From Paraburkholderia haematera (GTDB taxonomy: Bacteria; Pseudomonadota; Gammaproteobacteria; Burkholderiales; Burkholderiaceae): 64,000 bases of DNA. Numbering within the stretch: the stretch's first letter is position 1; each line of letters starts with the position of its first letter. Below, piece by piece: positions 34,865-44,971 of this stretch. Made by a program: the position numbers and the translations under genes. The stretch covers positions 1 through 64,000 of the forward strand of contig NZ_CAJNBK010000026.1 in the NCBI RefSeq assembly GCF_905220975.1, given 5' to 3'. Below the pieces are notes generated by a model. It was not told where the DNA came from. It saw only the letters and a list, made by a program, of their open reading frames with translations, and did no database searches.

Positions 34865-36091
34865 ATGAGCACCCCCCAGCAGCCCGCGGCCCCCGCACAA
34901 TCGGCGAACAACGGCAAACGCAAGCGCATGATGACGCTGCTCGTCATCGTGATCCTGATCGCCGCGGTCGCCTACGGCCTTTACTACTTCCTCGACGCAC
35001 GCTTCCATGAAGACACCGACGACGCGTACGTGAACGGCAACGTCGTACAGATCACGCCGCAAGTCACCGGCACGGTTGTCGCCGTGAACGCGGACGACAC
35101 GCAAACGGTGAAGACTGGCGACCCGCTCGTCGTACTCGATCCGGCCGACGCACGCGTCGCGCTCCAGCAAGCCGAAGCGAATCTCGCACAGACGGTGCGC
35201 CAGGTTCGCGGCCTGTTTGCCGACGACAACCAGTATCAGGCGCAAGTTGCCCAGCGCCAGGCCGATCTGTCGCGCGCTCAGGACGACCTGAAGCGCCGCA
35301 TGACGGTCGCACAAACCGGCGCCGTGTCGGCAGAAGAAATTTCGCACGCCCGCGACGCCGTGAAGAGCGCGCAGGCCGCCGTCGACGCCGCCCAGCAGCA
35401 ACTGGCCTCGAACCGCGCGCTGACCGCCAACACCACGATCGCGAATCACCCGAACGTGCAGGCCGCCGCCGCGAAGGTGCGCGACGCCTATCTGGCCAAC
35501 GCGCGTAACAACCTGCCGGCGCCGGTCACGGGCTACGTGGCGAAGCGTTCGGTGCAGGTCGGCCAGCGCGTCTCGCCCGGCACCCCGCTGATGGCCATCG
35601 TGCCGCTGGGTGGCGTGTGGGTCGATGCGAACTTCAAGGAAGTGCAACTGAAGCACATGCGCATCGGTCAGCCGGTCGAGTTGACGGCCGACGTGTACGG
35701 CTCGTCGGTGGTGTACCACGGCAAGGTGGTCGGCTTCTCGGCGGGTACGGGCTCGGCGTTCTCACTGCTGCCCGCGCAGAACGCAACCGGCAACTGGATC
35801 AAGGTGGTGCAACGCCTGCCGGTGCGGATCGCGCTCGACCCGCAGGAACTTGAAAAGCATCCGCTGCGCATCGGCCTGTCGATGCAAGCCGACGTGAACA
35901 TCAAGGACGGCAACGGCGGCGAGCTGGGCCAGGCGCCGAACACGGTCTATCAGACCAACGTGTTCGACAAGTACGGCGATGAGGCCGACGCTGAAATCGC
36001 TCGCATCATTTCGGCAAACGCAGGTCCGAACGGCGGCTCGCAGAAATCGGATCAAGCCGGCGCCGCAAAGCCCGCTGCAAAGTTGATGTAA
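34865..36091 (+). CDS. emrA: EmrA-like membrane fusion protein
   Basis: 408-aa HlyD/EmrA periplasmic adaptor. A short cytoplasmic start leads to a membrane helix (MMTLLVIVILIAAVAYGLYYFL), then the EmrA signature DTDDAYVNGNVVQITPQVTGTV (lipoyl half motif), a coiled-coil hairpin (about 100-200) and the second half motif (NNLPAPVTGYVAKRSVQVGQRVSPG). The beta-barrel domain contains WVDANFKEVQL and KHPLRIGLSMQADVNI. It links the EmrB transporter to the NodT channel. GGAG lies upstream of the ATG; the gene is 76 bp after the NodT gene. Confidence 0.94.
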   Translation: MSTPQQPAAPAQSANNGKRKRMMTLLVIVILIAAVAYGLYYFLDARFHEDTDDAYVNGNVVQITPQVTGTVVAVNADDTQTVKTGDPLVVLDPADARVALQQAEANLAQTVRQVRGLFADDNQYQAQVAQRQADLSRAQDDLKRRMTVAQTGAVSAEEISHARDAVKSAQAAVDAAQQQLASNRALTANTTIANHPNVQAAAAKVRDAYLANARNNLPAPVTGYVAKRSVQVGQRVSPGTPLMAIVPLGGVWVDANFKEVQLKHMRIGQPVELTADVYGSSVVYHGKVVGFSAGTGSAFSLLPAQNATGNWIKVVQRLPVRIALDPQELEKHPLRIGLSMQADVNIKDGNGGELGQAPNTVYQTNVFDKYGDEADAEIARIISANAGPNGGSQKSDQAGAAKPAAKLM

Positions 36092-36122
36092 GCGGCGCGA
36101 CGATTCATAAAAGGCTTTTTTA

Positions 36123-37685
36123 ATGGCTCAGGCTCAGGCGCAAGCCCCTCATCCGCCGCTCGAGGGGGCGCAACTGGTGATCGGCACCATCGCGGTGTCG
36201 CTCGCCGTGTTCATGAACGTGCTCGACACGTCGATTGCGAACGTGTCGATCCCGTCCATTTCGGGCGACCTCGGTGTGTCTTCCGACCAGGGCACATGGG
36301 TGATCACGTCGTTCGCGGTGGCGAACGCGATCTCCGTGCCGCTGACCGGCTGGCTCACCGAACGCGTCGGTCAGGTACGCCTGTTCATGGCGTCGATCAT
36401 CCTGTTCGTGATCTCGTCGTGGATGTGCGGCCTCGCGCCCACCCTGCCGTTTTTGCTTGCCTCGCGCGTGCTGCAAGGCGCCGTGGCCGGCCCGATGATT
36501 CCCCTGTCGCAAACGCTGCTGCTCGCCAGCTATCCGCGCGCCAAGGCGCCGATGGCGCTATCGATGTGGGCGATGACCACACTGATCGCGCCCGTGGCCG
36601 GACCGATTCTCGGCGGTTGGATCTCGGACAACATCTCGTGGCCGTGGATCTTCTACGTCAACATTCCAGTCGGCGCGATCGCTGCAATAGCAACGTGGAC
36701 AATCTTCCGCAACCGCGATTCGGTCATCAAAAAGGCGCCGATCGACGGCGTCGGTCTCGGCCTGCTGATTCTCTGGGTCGGCTCGTTGCAGGTGATGCTC
36801 GATAAGGGCAAGGACCTCGATTGGTTCTCGTCGACCACGATTGTCGTGCTGGCGCTGGTCGCGGTCATTTCGCTCGCGTTCTTCATTGTGTGGGAACTGA
36901 CGGCCGAGCATCCGGTGGTCGATCTGTCGCTGTTCAGCCGGCGCAATTTCACGAGCGGCACGATTGCGTTGTCGATTGGCTACGGGCTCTATTTCGGCAA
37001 CCTCGTGTTGTTGCCGTTGTGGCTGCAAACCGATATCGGCTACACCGCCACCGAAGCGGGTCTCGTGATGGCGCCGGTCGGCGTGTTCGCCGTGCTGCTC
37101 TCGCCGATCACCGGCAAGGTGTTGCCGCGTACCGATCCGCGCTATATCGCGACCTTGTCGTTCCTTGTATTCGCGCTGTGTTTCTGGATGCGCTCGCGTT
37201 ATACAACCGGCGTCGATACGTATTCGCTGCTGTTGCCGACGCTGATTCAAGGTATCGGTATGGCCGGGTTCTTTATTCCGCTGGTGTCGATCACGCTGTC
37301 GGGCTTGCCGGGCAACCGGATTCCCGCGGCGTCCGGTTTGTCGAATTTCGTGCGGATCATGTGCGGCGGTATTGGCACGTCGATTTTCCAGACCGCGTGG
37401 GATCACCGCACCATCATGCATCATGCGCAACTGGCCGAACAGGCGAGCGCATACAACCCGGTGTTCGATCAGTCCATCCGGCAGATGGGTGCGGCGGGCT
37501 TCAGTCAGCCGCAGGCGTATGGCCTGTTCAATACGATGGCTACGCAGCAGGCTGCGCAGTTGGGTGTGAATGATCTGTTCTTTGTATCGGCGGGGATCTT
37601 TGTCGCGCTGATCGCGCTGATCTGGATGGCAAAGCCGGAACGCGCCGGTGGTGACGCGGGTGCGGCGGCCGCGGCGGCGCATTGA
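36123..37685 (+). CDS. emrB: DHA2 family MFS multidrug transporter EmrB
   Basis: 520-aa proton-driven exporter with 14 predicted helices. Signatures include motif A-like WLTERVGQVRLFM, the DHA2 segment FMNVLDTSIANVSIPSISGDLGVSSDQGTWVITSF, motif C SMWAMTTLIAPVAGPILGGWISDN and WPWIFYVNIPVG. The C-terminus ends in an Ala-rich tail. Together with EmrA and NodT it forms a tripartite pump that exports hydrophobic drugs or uncouplers. It starts 31 bp after emrA, and a strong terminator follows. Confidence 0.95.
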   Translation: MAQAQAQAPHPPLEGAQLVIGTIAVSLAVFMNVLDTSIANVSIPSISGDLGVSSDQGTWVITSFAVANAISVPLTGWLTERVGQVRLFMASIILFVISSWMCGLAPTLPFLLASRVLQGAVAGPMIPLSQTLLLASYPRAKAPMALSMWAMTTLIAPVAGPILGGWISDNISWPWIFYVNIPVGAIAAIATWTIFRNRDSVIKKAPIDGVGLGLLILWVGSLQVMLDKGKDLDWFSSTTIVVLALVAVISLAFFIVWELTAEHPVVDLSLFSRRNFTSGTIALSIGYGLYFGNLVLLPLWLQTDIGYTATEAGLVMAPVGVFAVLLSPITGKVLPRTDPRYIATLSFLVFALCFWMRSRYTTGVDTYSLLLPTLIQGIGMAGFFIPLVSITLSGLPGNRIPAASGLSNFVRIMCGGIGTSIFQTAWDHRTIMHHAQLAEQASAYNPVFDQSIRQMGAAGFSQPQAYGLFNTMATQQAAQLGVNDLFFVSAGIFVALIALIWMAKPERAGGDAGAAAAAAH

Positions 37686-37720
37686 GGGTTTAGGCTCGTT
37701 ACGCAGCAGCAGATGACGTA

Positions 37721-37764
37721 AAAAAAAAGGCGGGACCGCGTGGTAGCGGTCCCGCCTTTTTTCT
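37721..37764. terminator. bidirectional intrinsic terminator
   Basis: AAAAGGCGGGACCGC (37725-37739) pairs with GCGGTCCCGCCTTTT (37746-37760), 6-base loop, with an A run before and a T run after. It ends the emr operon on the plus strand and the truB-containing operon on the minus strand. Confidence 0.93.
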
Positions 37765-37829
37765 TGTGGCGCGTGGTGGTGCATGGTGGCGCGCCGGCAG
37801 ATTCGCAGGTTGACCGGCGAGCTAGCGAC

Positions 37830-38765
37830 CTAGCTCTCCGCGGTGACCACCAGCCGCTCCGGCGCCAATACGCCCTCGCCTTGCTTCGCAACGCCGAGCA
37901 GCCGCCCTTCAGCTGCATACACGCGGACGCGGGGCGCATTCACAGCATCGCCGGTGATGGTCAACTCGGAGAGCTTCAGACGTTGCCCATGCAGGAAACG
38001 CCGGGTCGCGTCTTCGTCGAGTGTGACGAGCGGGAAGGTGGACAGCAATGCATCGACCGGCTGCAGCCATGCATCGCGCTCGCTTTCCGTCGCATCGGAC
38101 AACGCGTCGAGCGTCACCGAATTCTCCAGCGTCAGCGCGCCGACGCCCGTACGCCGCAGCGCGACCAGATGCGCACCGCAACCGAGCGCCTCGCCAATAT
38201 CCTCGGCAAGCGTGCGCACATACGTGCCTTTGCTGCACGTCACGCGAAACGTCACGTCGGGCAACGCGCAGGCCAGCATATCGAGCGCGTGAATCGTCAC
38301 CTGACGCCCTTCCCGCTCGACCGTCTGGCCGGCGCGCGCGTACTCGTACAGCGGTTTGCCGTCGCGCTTGAGCGCCGAATACATCGGCGGAACCTGGACG
38401 ATCACGCTGAGAAATTTCAGCATAGCCGCCTGGACGGCCGCCTGATCGCACGTCACGTCGCGCGTATCGATTGCTTCGCCTTCGGCGTCGCCGGTGGTCG
38501 TGCGGATACCGAGGCGCAGGGTCGCCTCATAGGTCTTGTCGGCTTCGAGCAGATCTTGCGAAAACTTGGTCGCCTCGCCAAAACACAGCGGCAGGAGACC
38601 GGTGGCGAGTGGATCGAGCGTGCCGGTGTGGCCCGCTTTTTTTGCCAGATAGAGACGCTTCGCGCGAATCAGCGCGTCGTTGCTCGACAGGCCGAGCGGC
38701 TTGTCGAGCAGCAGCACGCCGTCGAGCGCGCGACGCGGCACGCGGGGGCGTTGAGGTGCGGTCAT
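37830..38765 (-). CDS. truB: tRNA pseudouridine(55) synthase TruB
   Basis: 311-aa enzyme that makes the pseudouridine of the T-arm at tRNA position 55. Motifs: GVLLLDKPLGLSSNDAL near residue 16, AGHTGTLDPLATGLLPL with the catalytic Asp, and later YEATLRLGIRTTTGDAEGE and VTCSKGTYVRTLAEDIGEALGCGAHLVALRRTGVG. The C-terminus carries the PUA-like domain. It is the last gene of the rimP-nusA-infB-rbfA-truB set, 106 bp after rbfA. Confidence 0.95.
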   Translation of the reverse strand: MTAPQRPRVPRRALDGVLLLDKPLGLSSNDALIRAKRLYLAKKAGHTGTLDPLATGLLPLCFGEATKFSQDLLEADKTYEATLRLGIRTTTGDAEGEAIDTRDVTCDQAAVQAAMLKFLSVIVQVPPMYSALKRDGKPLYEYARAGQTVEREGRQVTIHALDMLACALPDVTFRVTCSKGTYVRTLAEDIGEALGCGAHLVALRRTGVGALTLENSVTLDALSDATESERDAWLQPVDALLSTFPLVTLDEDATRRFLHGQRLKLSELTITGDAVNAPRVRVYAAEGRLLGVAKQGEGVLAPERLVVTAES

Positions 38766-38871
38766 GTCAGACAGACAGAGTCTTCGAAGTGGACGGAAAC
38801 AGCGCTAAATGAACGGCAACTGAGCTCTTGCAACGGAAGTATTGCAGCCCGGAACGCGGATAACGGAGCGT

Positions 38872-39237
38872 TCAGTCTTCTTTCGCGCGATTGGCGTTCG
38901 CCTCGTCGATCAGACGGGACATTTCAACGGCTCGTTCAATCGTCTGGTCGTAATGGAAATGCAGCGTCGGCACGGTATGGATGTGCAGGCGCTTGAACAG
39001 CTGATTGTGCAGATGGCCGGCCGCGTGCGTGAGCGCTTCGAGCGTCTGTTGCGGGTCGCCGGTCAGCGTCGTGAAGTACACCTTCGCGTGCGCGTAGTCG
39101 GGCGTCAGCTCGACGCTTTGAATCGTGACGATGCCAATGCGCGGGTCCTTGACCTCGCGCAGCAGCTCGGACAGGTCGCGCTGGATCTGATCGGCGATCT
39201 GCACGTTGCGATTGGGAGAAGAACGTTTTTTAGGCAT
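38872..39237 (-). CDS. rbfA: ribosome-binding factor A
   Basis: 121-aa KH-fold protein that binds the immature 30S subunit and helps 16S rRNA 5'-end maturation. The family pattern is clear: [48 protein letters not shown], ending in [22 protein letters not shown]. It lies between infB and truB as in most proteobacteria. Two hairpins lie just upstream, so it may be uncoupled from infB. Confidence 0.95.
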   Translation of the reverse strand: MPKKRSSPNRNVQIADQIQRDLSELLREVKDPRIGIVTIQSVELTPDYAHAKVYFTTLTGDPQQTLEALTHAAGHLHNQLFKRLHIHTVPTLHFHYDQTIERAVEMSRLIDEANANRAKED

Positions 39238-39299
39238 GATGTTTGTGTGATCCGTTCTGACGGATGCAAAAAAGTTGTTCGCGCGGCGCCGTAGGGGCT

Positions 39300-39333
39300 G
39301 CTATCCGAGCGGCATGAAAGCGGCTCGGATAGC
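39300..39333 (-). promoter_or_regulatory. 11-bp stem upstream of rbfA
   Basis: GCTATCCGAGC (39300-39310) pairs with GCTCGGATAGC (39323-39333), 12-base loop. It lies 63 bp before the rbfA ATG on the minus strand, in the untranslated stretch after infB. It has no following T run and may be a processing site or a translation-control element. Confidence 0.55.
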
Positions 39334-39385
39334 AACGGTAAATCGCCGCAGGCGCTATGCGCGACAAACGCGCCGGCCCAAAAAC

Positions 39386-39423
39386 AACGGGCGGAGCGGG
39401 CGTTAAAGCCCGCTCCGCCCGTT
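39386..39423 (-). terminator. terminator-like hairpin after infB
   Basis: AACGGGCGGAGCGGGC (39386-39401) pairs perfectly with GCCCGCTCCGCCCGTT (39408-39423), 6-base loop. In the minus direction it is followed by GTTTTTGG. It lies 19 bp beyond the infB stop and would reduce transcription into rbfA and truB. Confidence 0.8.
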
Positions 39424-39441
39424 TTAGCCGTGCCGCGTGAA

Positions 39442-42414
39442 TTACAGCGTACGCGCGACTTCGGTAACCTCGAAGACTTCGAACTGATCGCCTTCGACGA
39501 TATCGTTGAAGTTCTTGATCGACATACCGCACTCGAAGCCCTGACGGACTTCCTTCACGTCGTCCTTGAAGCGCTTGAGCGAATCGAGCTCGCCCGTGAA
39601 GATGACGACGTTGTTGCGCAGCACGCGCACCGACGAGGAGCGCTTGACGAAACCGTCCGTGACCATACAGCCGGCCACCGCACCGATCTTCGGTACCTTG
39701 AAGACCTGACGCACTTCGACCGTACCCGTCACGACTTCGCGCTTCTCCGGTGCCAGCATGCCCGACATCGCGGCCTTCACTTCATCTACTGCGTCATAGA
39801 TGATGTTGTAGTAGCGAATATCGACGCCGTTGGTTTCCGCCAGCTTGCGCGCCTGTGCATCCGCACGGGTGTTGAAGCCGATGATGACCGCCTTCGACGC
39901 CGTAGCGAGGTTGACGTCCGACTCGCTGATGCCACCCACGGCGCCGTGCACGATCTGCACGCGAACTTCGTCGGTCGACAGCTTGAGCAGCGACTGCACC
40001 AAAGCTTCCTGCGAACCCTGCACGTCGGCCTTGACGATGAGCGGCATGTACGCCACTTCGCCTTCGCCCATCTGTTCCAGCATGTTCTCGAGCTTCGCGG
40101 CCTGTTGCTTGGCCAGCTTGACGTCGCGGAACTTGCCTTGACGGAACAGCGCAACTTCACGCGCCTTGCGGTCGTCCGGCATGACGATGACTTCTTCACC
40201 TGCTTGCGGCACTTCCGACAGACCCTGAATCTCAACCGGGATCGACGGACCTGCCGACTTGGTCGGCTTGCCGGTTTCGTCGAGCATGGCTCGCACGCGA
40301 CCGTAAGCGCTACCTGCCAGCACCACGTCACCGCGGTTCAGCGTACCCGACTGGACCAGGATCGTTGCAACCGGACCCTTACCCTTATCGAGCTTCGCTT
40401 CAATGACCAGACCCTTGGCCGGCGCTTCGACCGGTGCCTTCAGCTCGAGCACTTCGGCTTGCAGCAGCACGTTTTCCAGCAGTTCGTCGATACCCGCGCC
40501 GGTCTTGGCCGACACCGGTACGAACGGCGATTCGCCACCGTACTCTTCCGGCACGACGCCTTCCGCGACGAGTTCCTGCTTCACGCGCTCCAGATTCGCA
40601 TCCGGCTTGTCGATCTTGTTGATCGCGACGACGAGCGGCACGCCGCCTGCCTTCGCGTGGGCGATTGCTTCCTTCGTTTGCGGCATCACGCCGTCGTCGG
40701 CTGCGACCACCAGAATCACGATGTCGGTTGCCTTTGCACCGCGAGCACGCATGGCCGTAAATGCTTCGTGGCCCGGCGTATCGAGGAACGTGATGACACC
40801 GCGCGGCGTTTCGACGTGATAGGCGCCGATGTGCTGCGTAATCCCGCCCGCTTCGCCCGCTGCAACCTTGGCGCGGCGGATGTAGTCGAGCAGCGAAGTC
40901 TTGCCGTGGTCGACGTGGCCCATGACCGTGACGACCGGCGGACGCGGCAGTGCTTCTGCGTCCGTGATTTCGCCTTCGACCAGCATGGCTTCCGGATCGT
41001 CCAGTTTGGCCGCAACCGCGTGGTGGCCCAGTTCCTCGACGATGATCATCGCCGTTTCCTGGTCCAGCATCTGGTTGATCGTGACCATCTGGCCGAGCTT
41101 CATCATCGACTTGATGACTTCCGAGGCCTTGACCGCCATCTTGTGCGCCAGATCGGCGACCGTGATGGTTTCCGGCACGTGCACTTCACGCACGATCGGT
41201 TCGGTCGGCGCCTGGAACGTGGTGTTCTGATCCTGATGCTTGCCGCGACCCTTCGGGCCACCGCGCCAGCCGCGATCGACGCCGCCACTGGTATCGCCAC
41301 GCGTCTTGATGCCGCGGCGCTTCGCTGCGTCGTCCTGCCAGCCGCCCTTACCGCCGCCCGGCTTCTTCTTGTCGCCAGCCGACGGCGTGGTCGTGGCAGC
41401 CGGAGCCGCAGCAGCCGGCTTCTTGGCTGCCGGACGTGCCGGCGCTGCGCCTTCCGGACGAGCCGGCTTGTGCAGCGTGCCCTTGGCTTCCGCGGGCTTG
41501 ACCGGCTCAGCGGGCTTCGGTGCCGGTTCCGGCGCCTTAACCTGCGCCTTGCGCGGCGTGTTCATCATTTCGCGAATCGCACGCGCTTCGGCTTCTGCAG
41601 CCGCACGGCGCTTGCTGATTTCTTCCTGCTCGGCGCGCGTTTTCTCGGCGGCCTGACGCGCTGCGTCTTCCGCTTTCTTCGCCGCTTCGCGTTGTGCCGC
41701 CCGTTCTGCCGCAGCGCGCTCGTCGTCCTGCTCGCTTTCCTTGGCAACTGCCGGCTCTGCAGCCTTGGCCGTTACCGGTTCAGCCTTCGACGCCGCCGGC
41801 TGGGCAGCCTGCGCCGGCTTCGCAGCCTGAGCCTGTTCGCGAACAGCCGCTTCGGCCGCAGCCGCCGCGCGCTTCTTCGCCGCTTCTTCTTCCGCACGAC
41901 GGCGCTCGGCTTCAGCAGCCGCTTCGCGCGCCTGACGTTCGGCTTCTTCGCGTTCGAGTTGTTCCTGACGCGCCTTCAACTCCTGAGCCTGCTTTTCGAG
42001 CAGCTCCGCTTCGTGACGAGCTTCCTCTTCACGACGCTGGAGTTCCAGATCGTCGGCGTCGACGTCGGCCTCGGCCACATGATTCGATGCATCGCCGCCT
42101 TCAGCGGCGGATTCGTCGCGGCGGACGAAAGTGCGCTTCTTACGCACCTCGACCTGAATGGTGCGAGCTTTGCCCGTCGCGTCGGATTGCTTGATCTCCG
42201 ACGTATGCCGTTTCGTCAGCGTGATCTTGCGCTTGTCCGCATCAGTCGAGCCGTGAGACTTGCGCAAGTGGTCGAGCAGACGCGCCTTGTCCGTTTCGGA
42301 CAAGCTGTCGTCTTCGCTCGCTTTAGTGACGCCTGCTGCCTGAAGCTGCTCAAGGAGCACGCCTGCAGGCATTTTCAGTTCCGCGGCAAATTGGGCTACG
42401 TTGTTACTCGCCAT
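39442..42414 (-). CDS. infB: translation initiation factor IF-2
   Basis: 990-aa GTPase that places initiator tRNA on the 30S subunit. The N-terminus has the IF2_N domain ([28 protein letters not shown]). A long charged Ala/Glu/Arg-rich segment (about 100-370) follows. The G domain has G1 [13 protein letters not shown]3 [16 protein letters not shown] and G4 [10 protein letters not shown]; the C-terminal IF2 domains follow ([44 protein letters not shown]). It is 93 bp after nusA. Confidence 0.97.
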   Translation of the reverse strand: MASNNVAQFAAELKMPAGVLLEQLQAAGVTKASEDDSLSETDKARLLDHLRKSHGSTDADKRKITLTKRHTSEIKQSDATGKARTIQVEVRKKRTFVRRDESAAEGGDASNHVAEADVDADDLELQRREEEARHEAELLEKQAQELKARQEQLEREEAERQAREAAAEAERRRAEEEAAKKRAAAAAEAAVREQAQAAKPAQAAQPAASKAEPVTAKAAEPAVAKESEQDDERAAAERAAQREAAKKAEDAARQAAEKTRAEQEEISKRRAAAEAEARAIREMMNTPRKAQVKAPEPAPKPAEPVKPAEAKGTLHKPARPEGAAPARPAAKKPAAAAPAATTTPSAGDKKKPGGGKGGWQDDAAKRRGIKTRGDTSGGVDRGWRGGPKGRGKHQDQNTTFQAPTEPIVREVHVPETITVADLAHKMAVKASEVIKSMMKLGQMVTINQMLDQETAMIIVEELGHHAVAAKLDDPEAMLVEGEITDAEALPRPPVVTVMGHVDHGKTSLLDYIRRAKVAAGEAGGITQHIGAYHVETPRGVITFLDTPGHEAFTAMRARGAKATDIVILVVAADDGVMPQTKEAIAHAKAGGVPLVVAINKIDKPDANLERVKQELVAEGVVPEEYGGESPFVPVSAKTGAGIDELLENVLLQAEVLELKAPVEAPAKGLVIEAKLDKGKGPVATILVQSGTLNRGDVVLAGSAYGRVRAMLDETGKPTKSAGPSIPVEIQGLSEVPQAGEEVIVMPDDRKAREVALFRQGKFRDVKLAKQQAAKLENMLEQMGEGEVAYMPLIVKADVQGSQEALVQSLLKLSTDEVRVQIVHGAVGGISESDVNLATASKAVIIGFNTRADAQARKLAETNGVDIRYYNIIYDAVDEVKAAMSGMLAPEKREVVTGTVEVRQVFKVPKIGAVAGCMVTDGFVKRSSSVRVLRNNVVIFTGELDSLKRFKDDVKEVRQGFECGMSIKNFNDIVEGDQFEVFEVTEVARTL

Positions 42415-42507
42415 TCATTCCTCTTAATGCAAGGACCGATTCCTTGCGGTTAGCATCTTGTCATGCGGCCTAACGGCCGCGTCAATTTAGTGCGCCATGG
42501 TCATTTC

Positions 42508-43983
42508 TCACTGGAACCAATGTTCACGTGCTTTCATGATCAACGCCTTAGCGGCATCCTCTTCCATTCCGGTCATCTCGACCAGTTCATCCACAGCCAG
42601 CTCGGCGAGGTCGTCGCGCGTCTGGATCTGGTGTTCGGCAAGCTTGGCGAGCAGGTCGGCATCCATGCCGTCCAGGCTCTTCAGGTCGAGTGCAACATTC
42701 TCGACCTTTTCTTCATTTGCGATCGCCTGCGTCAGCAATGCATCGCGCGAGCGATTACGCAATTCGTGAACGGTGTCTTCGTCGAATGCTTCGATTTCGA
42801 GCATCTCGTTGAGCGGCACATAAGCGATCTCTTCGAGGCTCGTGAAGCCTTCGTCGATCAGGATGTCGGCAACTTCTTCGTCGACATCGAGACGCGCCAT
42901 GAACAGGTCACGCAGTACGCCGCGCTCCTGATTCTGCTTCTGCGCAGATTCGTCCGGCGTCATGATGTTGATCTGCCAGCCGGTGAGTTCGCTGGCAAGA
43001 CGCACGTTCTGGCCGCTTCGGCCGATCGCGACCGCCAGTTCGTTTTCGTCTACGACGACGTCCATCGAATGCTTTTCTTCATCGACGACGATCGACTGGA
43101 CGGCTGCCGGCGCGAGCGCGCCGATCACAAACTGTGCGGGATCTTCCGACCATAGCACGATGTCGACGTTTTCGCCACCGAGCTCATTACGCACCGCCTG
43201 TACGCGCGAACCGCGGATACCCACGCACGTGCCGATCGGATCGATGCGCTTGTCGTAAGCAACCACGCCAATCTTGGCGCGCACGCCCGGATCGCGGGCC
43301 GCGGCCTTGATTTCCAGCAGGCCCTGTTCGATTTCCGGCACTTCCATTTCGAACAGCTTCATCAGGAATTCGGGCGCCGTACGCGACAGCTCGATCTGCG
43401 GACCGCGAGCGGTGCGATCGACCTTGGCGATATAGGCGCGCACGCGGTCGCCCACGCGCAGATTTTCCTTCGGAATCAGCTGGTCGCGGCGCAGCAGCGC
43501 TTCGACTCGGCCGGTTTCGACGATGAAGTTGCCCTTGTCCAGGCGCTTCACCGAGCCGGTCATGATGTGCTCGCCACGCTCGAGGAAATCGTTCAGGATC
43601 TGCTCGCGTTCAGCGTCGCGCACCTTCTGCAGGATCACCTGCTTGGCAGCCTGCGCGCCGATACGGCCGAATTCGATCGACGGCACCGGTTCTTCGATGA
43701 ATTCGTCGAGCTGGATTTCCGGCTTCTGTTCGCGTGCTTCGAACAGCAGGATTTCCTGATCCGGTTCCTGAAGACCCGCTTCGTCCGGCACCACTTTCCA
43801 ACGGCGAAACGTTTCGTGCTCGCCGCTTTCACGGTCGATCTGGACGCGGATGTCCGCGTCTTCTTCGAAGAGTTTCTTGGAGGCCGAAGCGAGGGCCGCC
43901 TCGAGCGCGGCAAATACCACGTCTTTATCGACGTTCTTCTCGCGTGCCAGCGCATCCACCAGCATCAACACTTCGCGACTCAT
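42508..43983 (-). CDS. nusA: transcription termination/antitermination factor NusA
   Basis: 491-aa RNA polymerase-binding factor. Domains in order: N-terminal domain ([18 protein letters not shown] to residue 130), S1 domain ([24 protein letters not shown]), KH1/KH2 ([56 protein letters not shown]) and two acidic C-terminal repeats ([49 protein letters not shown]). The ATG overlaps the rimP stop (ATGA, 43980-43983), so the two are translationally coupled. Confidence 0.97.
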   Translation of the reverse strand: MSREVLMLVDALAREKNVDKDVVFAALEAALASASKKLFEEDADIRVQIDRESGEHETFRRWKVVPDEAGLQEPDQEILLFEAREQKPEIQLDEFIEEPVPSIEFGRIGAQAAKQVILQKVRDAEREQILNDFLERGEHIMTGSVKRLDKGNFIVETGRVEALLRRDQLIPKENLRVGDRVRAYIAKVDRTARGPQIELSRTAPEFLMKLFEMEVPEIEQGLLEIKAAARDPGVRAKIGVVAYDKRIDPIGTCVGIRGSRVQAVRNELGGENVDIVLWSEDPAQFVIGALAPAAVQSIVVDEEKHSMDVVVDENELAVAIGRSGQNVRLASELTGWQINIMTPDESAQKQNQERGVLRDLFMARLDVDEEVADILIDEGFTSLEEIAYVPLNEMLEIEAFDEDTVHELRNRSRDALLTQAIANEEKVENVALDLKSLDGMDADLLAKLAEHQIQTRDDLAELAVDELVEMTGMEEDAAKALIMKAREHWFQ

Positions 43984-44438
43984 TGTTTGCGGCTCCTAAA
44001 GTCAACTTTCGGAACGAGGCGTGCCTTATCGATATCCGCGACGGTGAAATCGAGCATCGCGGCGCCTTCCTTCCCTTCAAATTCCAGACCGATCGTCTCG
44101 CCTTGCGGAGCATGCAGAATGCCCCGGTACGATTTCCGTCCGTCCAATGGCTTTTTCAATGTGATTACCACTTCGCTGCCTGCGAAGCGTTCAAAATCCG
44201 CCAGTTTTTTCAGCGGGCGGTCGAGACCCGGCGACGACACTTCAAGCCGCTCGTAATCGATATTTTCGACCGTCAGAACGTGCTGGAGCTGACGCGTGAC
44301 TTTCTCGCAGTCTTCGATCGCGATGCCGGCAGGCTGGTCGATATAAATACACAAACTGCCGCGCCCGGTGCGCTCGAGATCGACGAGCTCGTAGCCGAGT
44401 CCCACGACCGTGGTTTCAATCAGTTCCGTCAGTTGCAC
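43980..44438 (-). CDS. rimP: ribosome maturation factor RimP
   Basis: 152-aa 30S maturation factor (formerly YhbC). Core: [58 protein letters not shown] and [38 protein letters not shown] chose the GTG at 44438 because GAGGG lies 4-8 bases upstream and the family starts there; the ORF continues upstream to a TTG that has no support. It is the first gene of the nusA-infB set and overlaps nusA by 4 bp. Confidence 0.93.
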   Translation of the reverse strand: MQLTELIETTVVGLGYELVDLERTGRGSLCIYIDQPAGIAIEDCEKVTRQLQHVLTVENIDYERLEVSSPGLDRPLKKLADFERFAGSEVVITLKKPLDGRKSYRGILHAPQGETIGLEFEGKEGAAMLDFTVADIDKARLVPKVDFRSRKQ

Positions 44439-44565
44439 AGTGCCCTCTAAGATGTTCGCGCGGCGAGACCTGCCGGGTTTGTCTGCAAACACCAATGCGG
44501 GCCGCGCGCCAAGCCGGCGCACGTTCGTGCTACCCGAGATGCCGAACCACTTAGAACTGAGCGGC

Positions 44566-44590
44566 AAAAAAAAATGGGCTAAACGCCCAT
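44566..44590 (-). terminator. intrinsic terminator upstream of rimP
   Basis: In the minus direction ATGGGC-GTTTA-GCCCAT is followed by nine T. It lies about 128 bp before the rimP start and about 380 bp after the rluB stop. It either ends the scpB-rluB transcript or attenuates a longer leader of the rimP-nusA-infB operon. Confidence 0.8.
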
Positions 44591-44971
44591 CATCTTATTA
44601 CCGGTGGTCGCACCTGAGCCGCACATGAAAAGCCGCACGCCCAGCGACTCCGCGATTGTAGCCATTTTTCGGGACAAACGCAAACCGCAGAACGCCGCGC
44701 AAAGCGCATTTCCGCTTGATTTCATGGGAATCTTTCAACGATATGGCGACGCTTCGGGCCTTTTGCAAGGCGGCTTGCGCCGCCTCAGACCCGCGCCGCG
44801 CACGTAGGGCCAGGAAACTCTGCCCCTACTTATGTGCACGCCACGGTTTTATGCGTTACATGAAACCTGCGATAAAACCCGCGGCGCTCGTCGATCGATT
44901 CTGACGGTGGCGAGGCGTGAATCGTTGAGAAACAATCAGCCGCCCACCGTCATGCTTACAGCGCTTGCTGC
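44591..44971. other. gap between rluB and the rimP leader terminator
   Basis: 381 bp with no credible coding sequence on either strand. No tRNA gene is seen, unlike the metY gene found at this place in some enterics. A promoter for rimP is expected here or just below; I see no clear consensus pair. Confidence 0.5.

Noticed and set aside
39430-42453. A 1007-codon plus-strand ORF opposite infB
   Set aside because: It is the antisense frame of infB, which is unmistakable; the product is Arg/His/Leu-rich with no domain.
44591-44971. tRNA gene upstream of rimP, as in some enterics
   Set aside because: No cloverleaf or T-loop GTTCGA with matching acceptor stem is seen.
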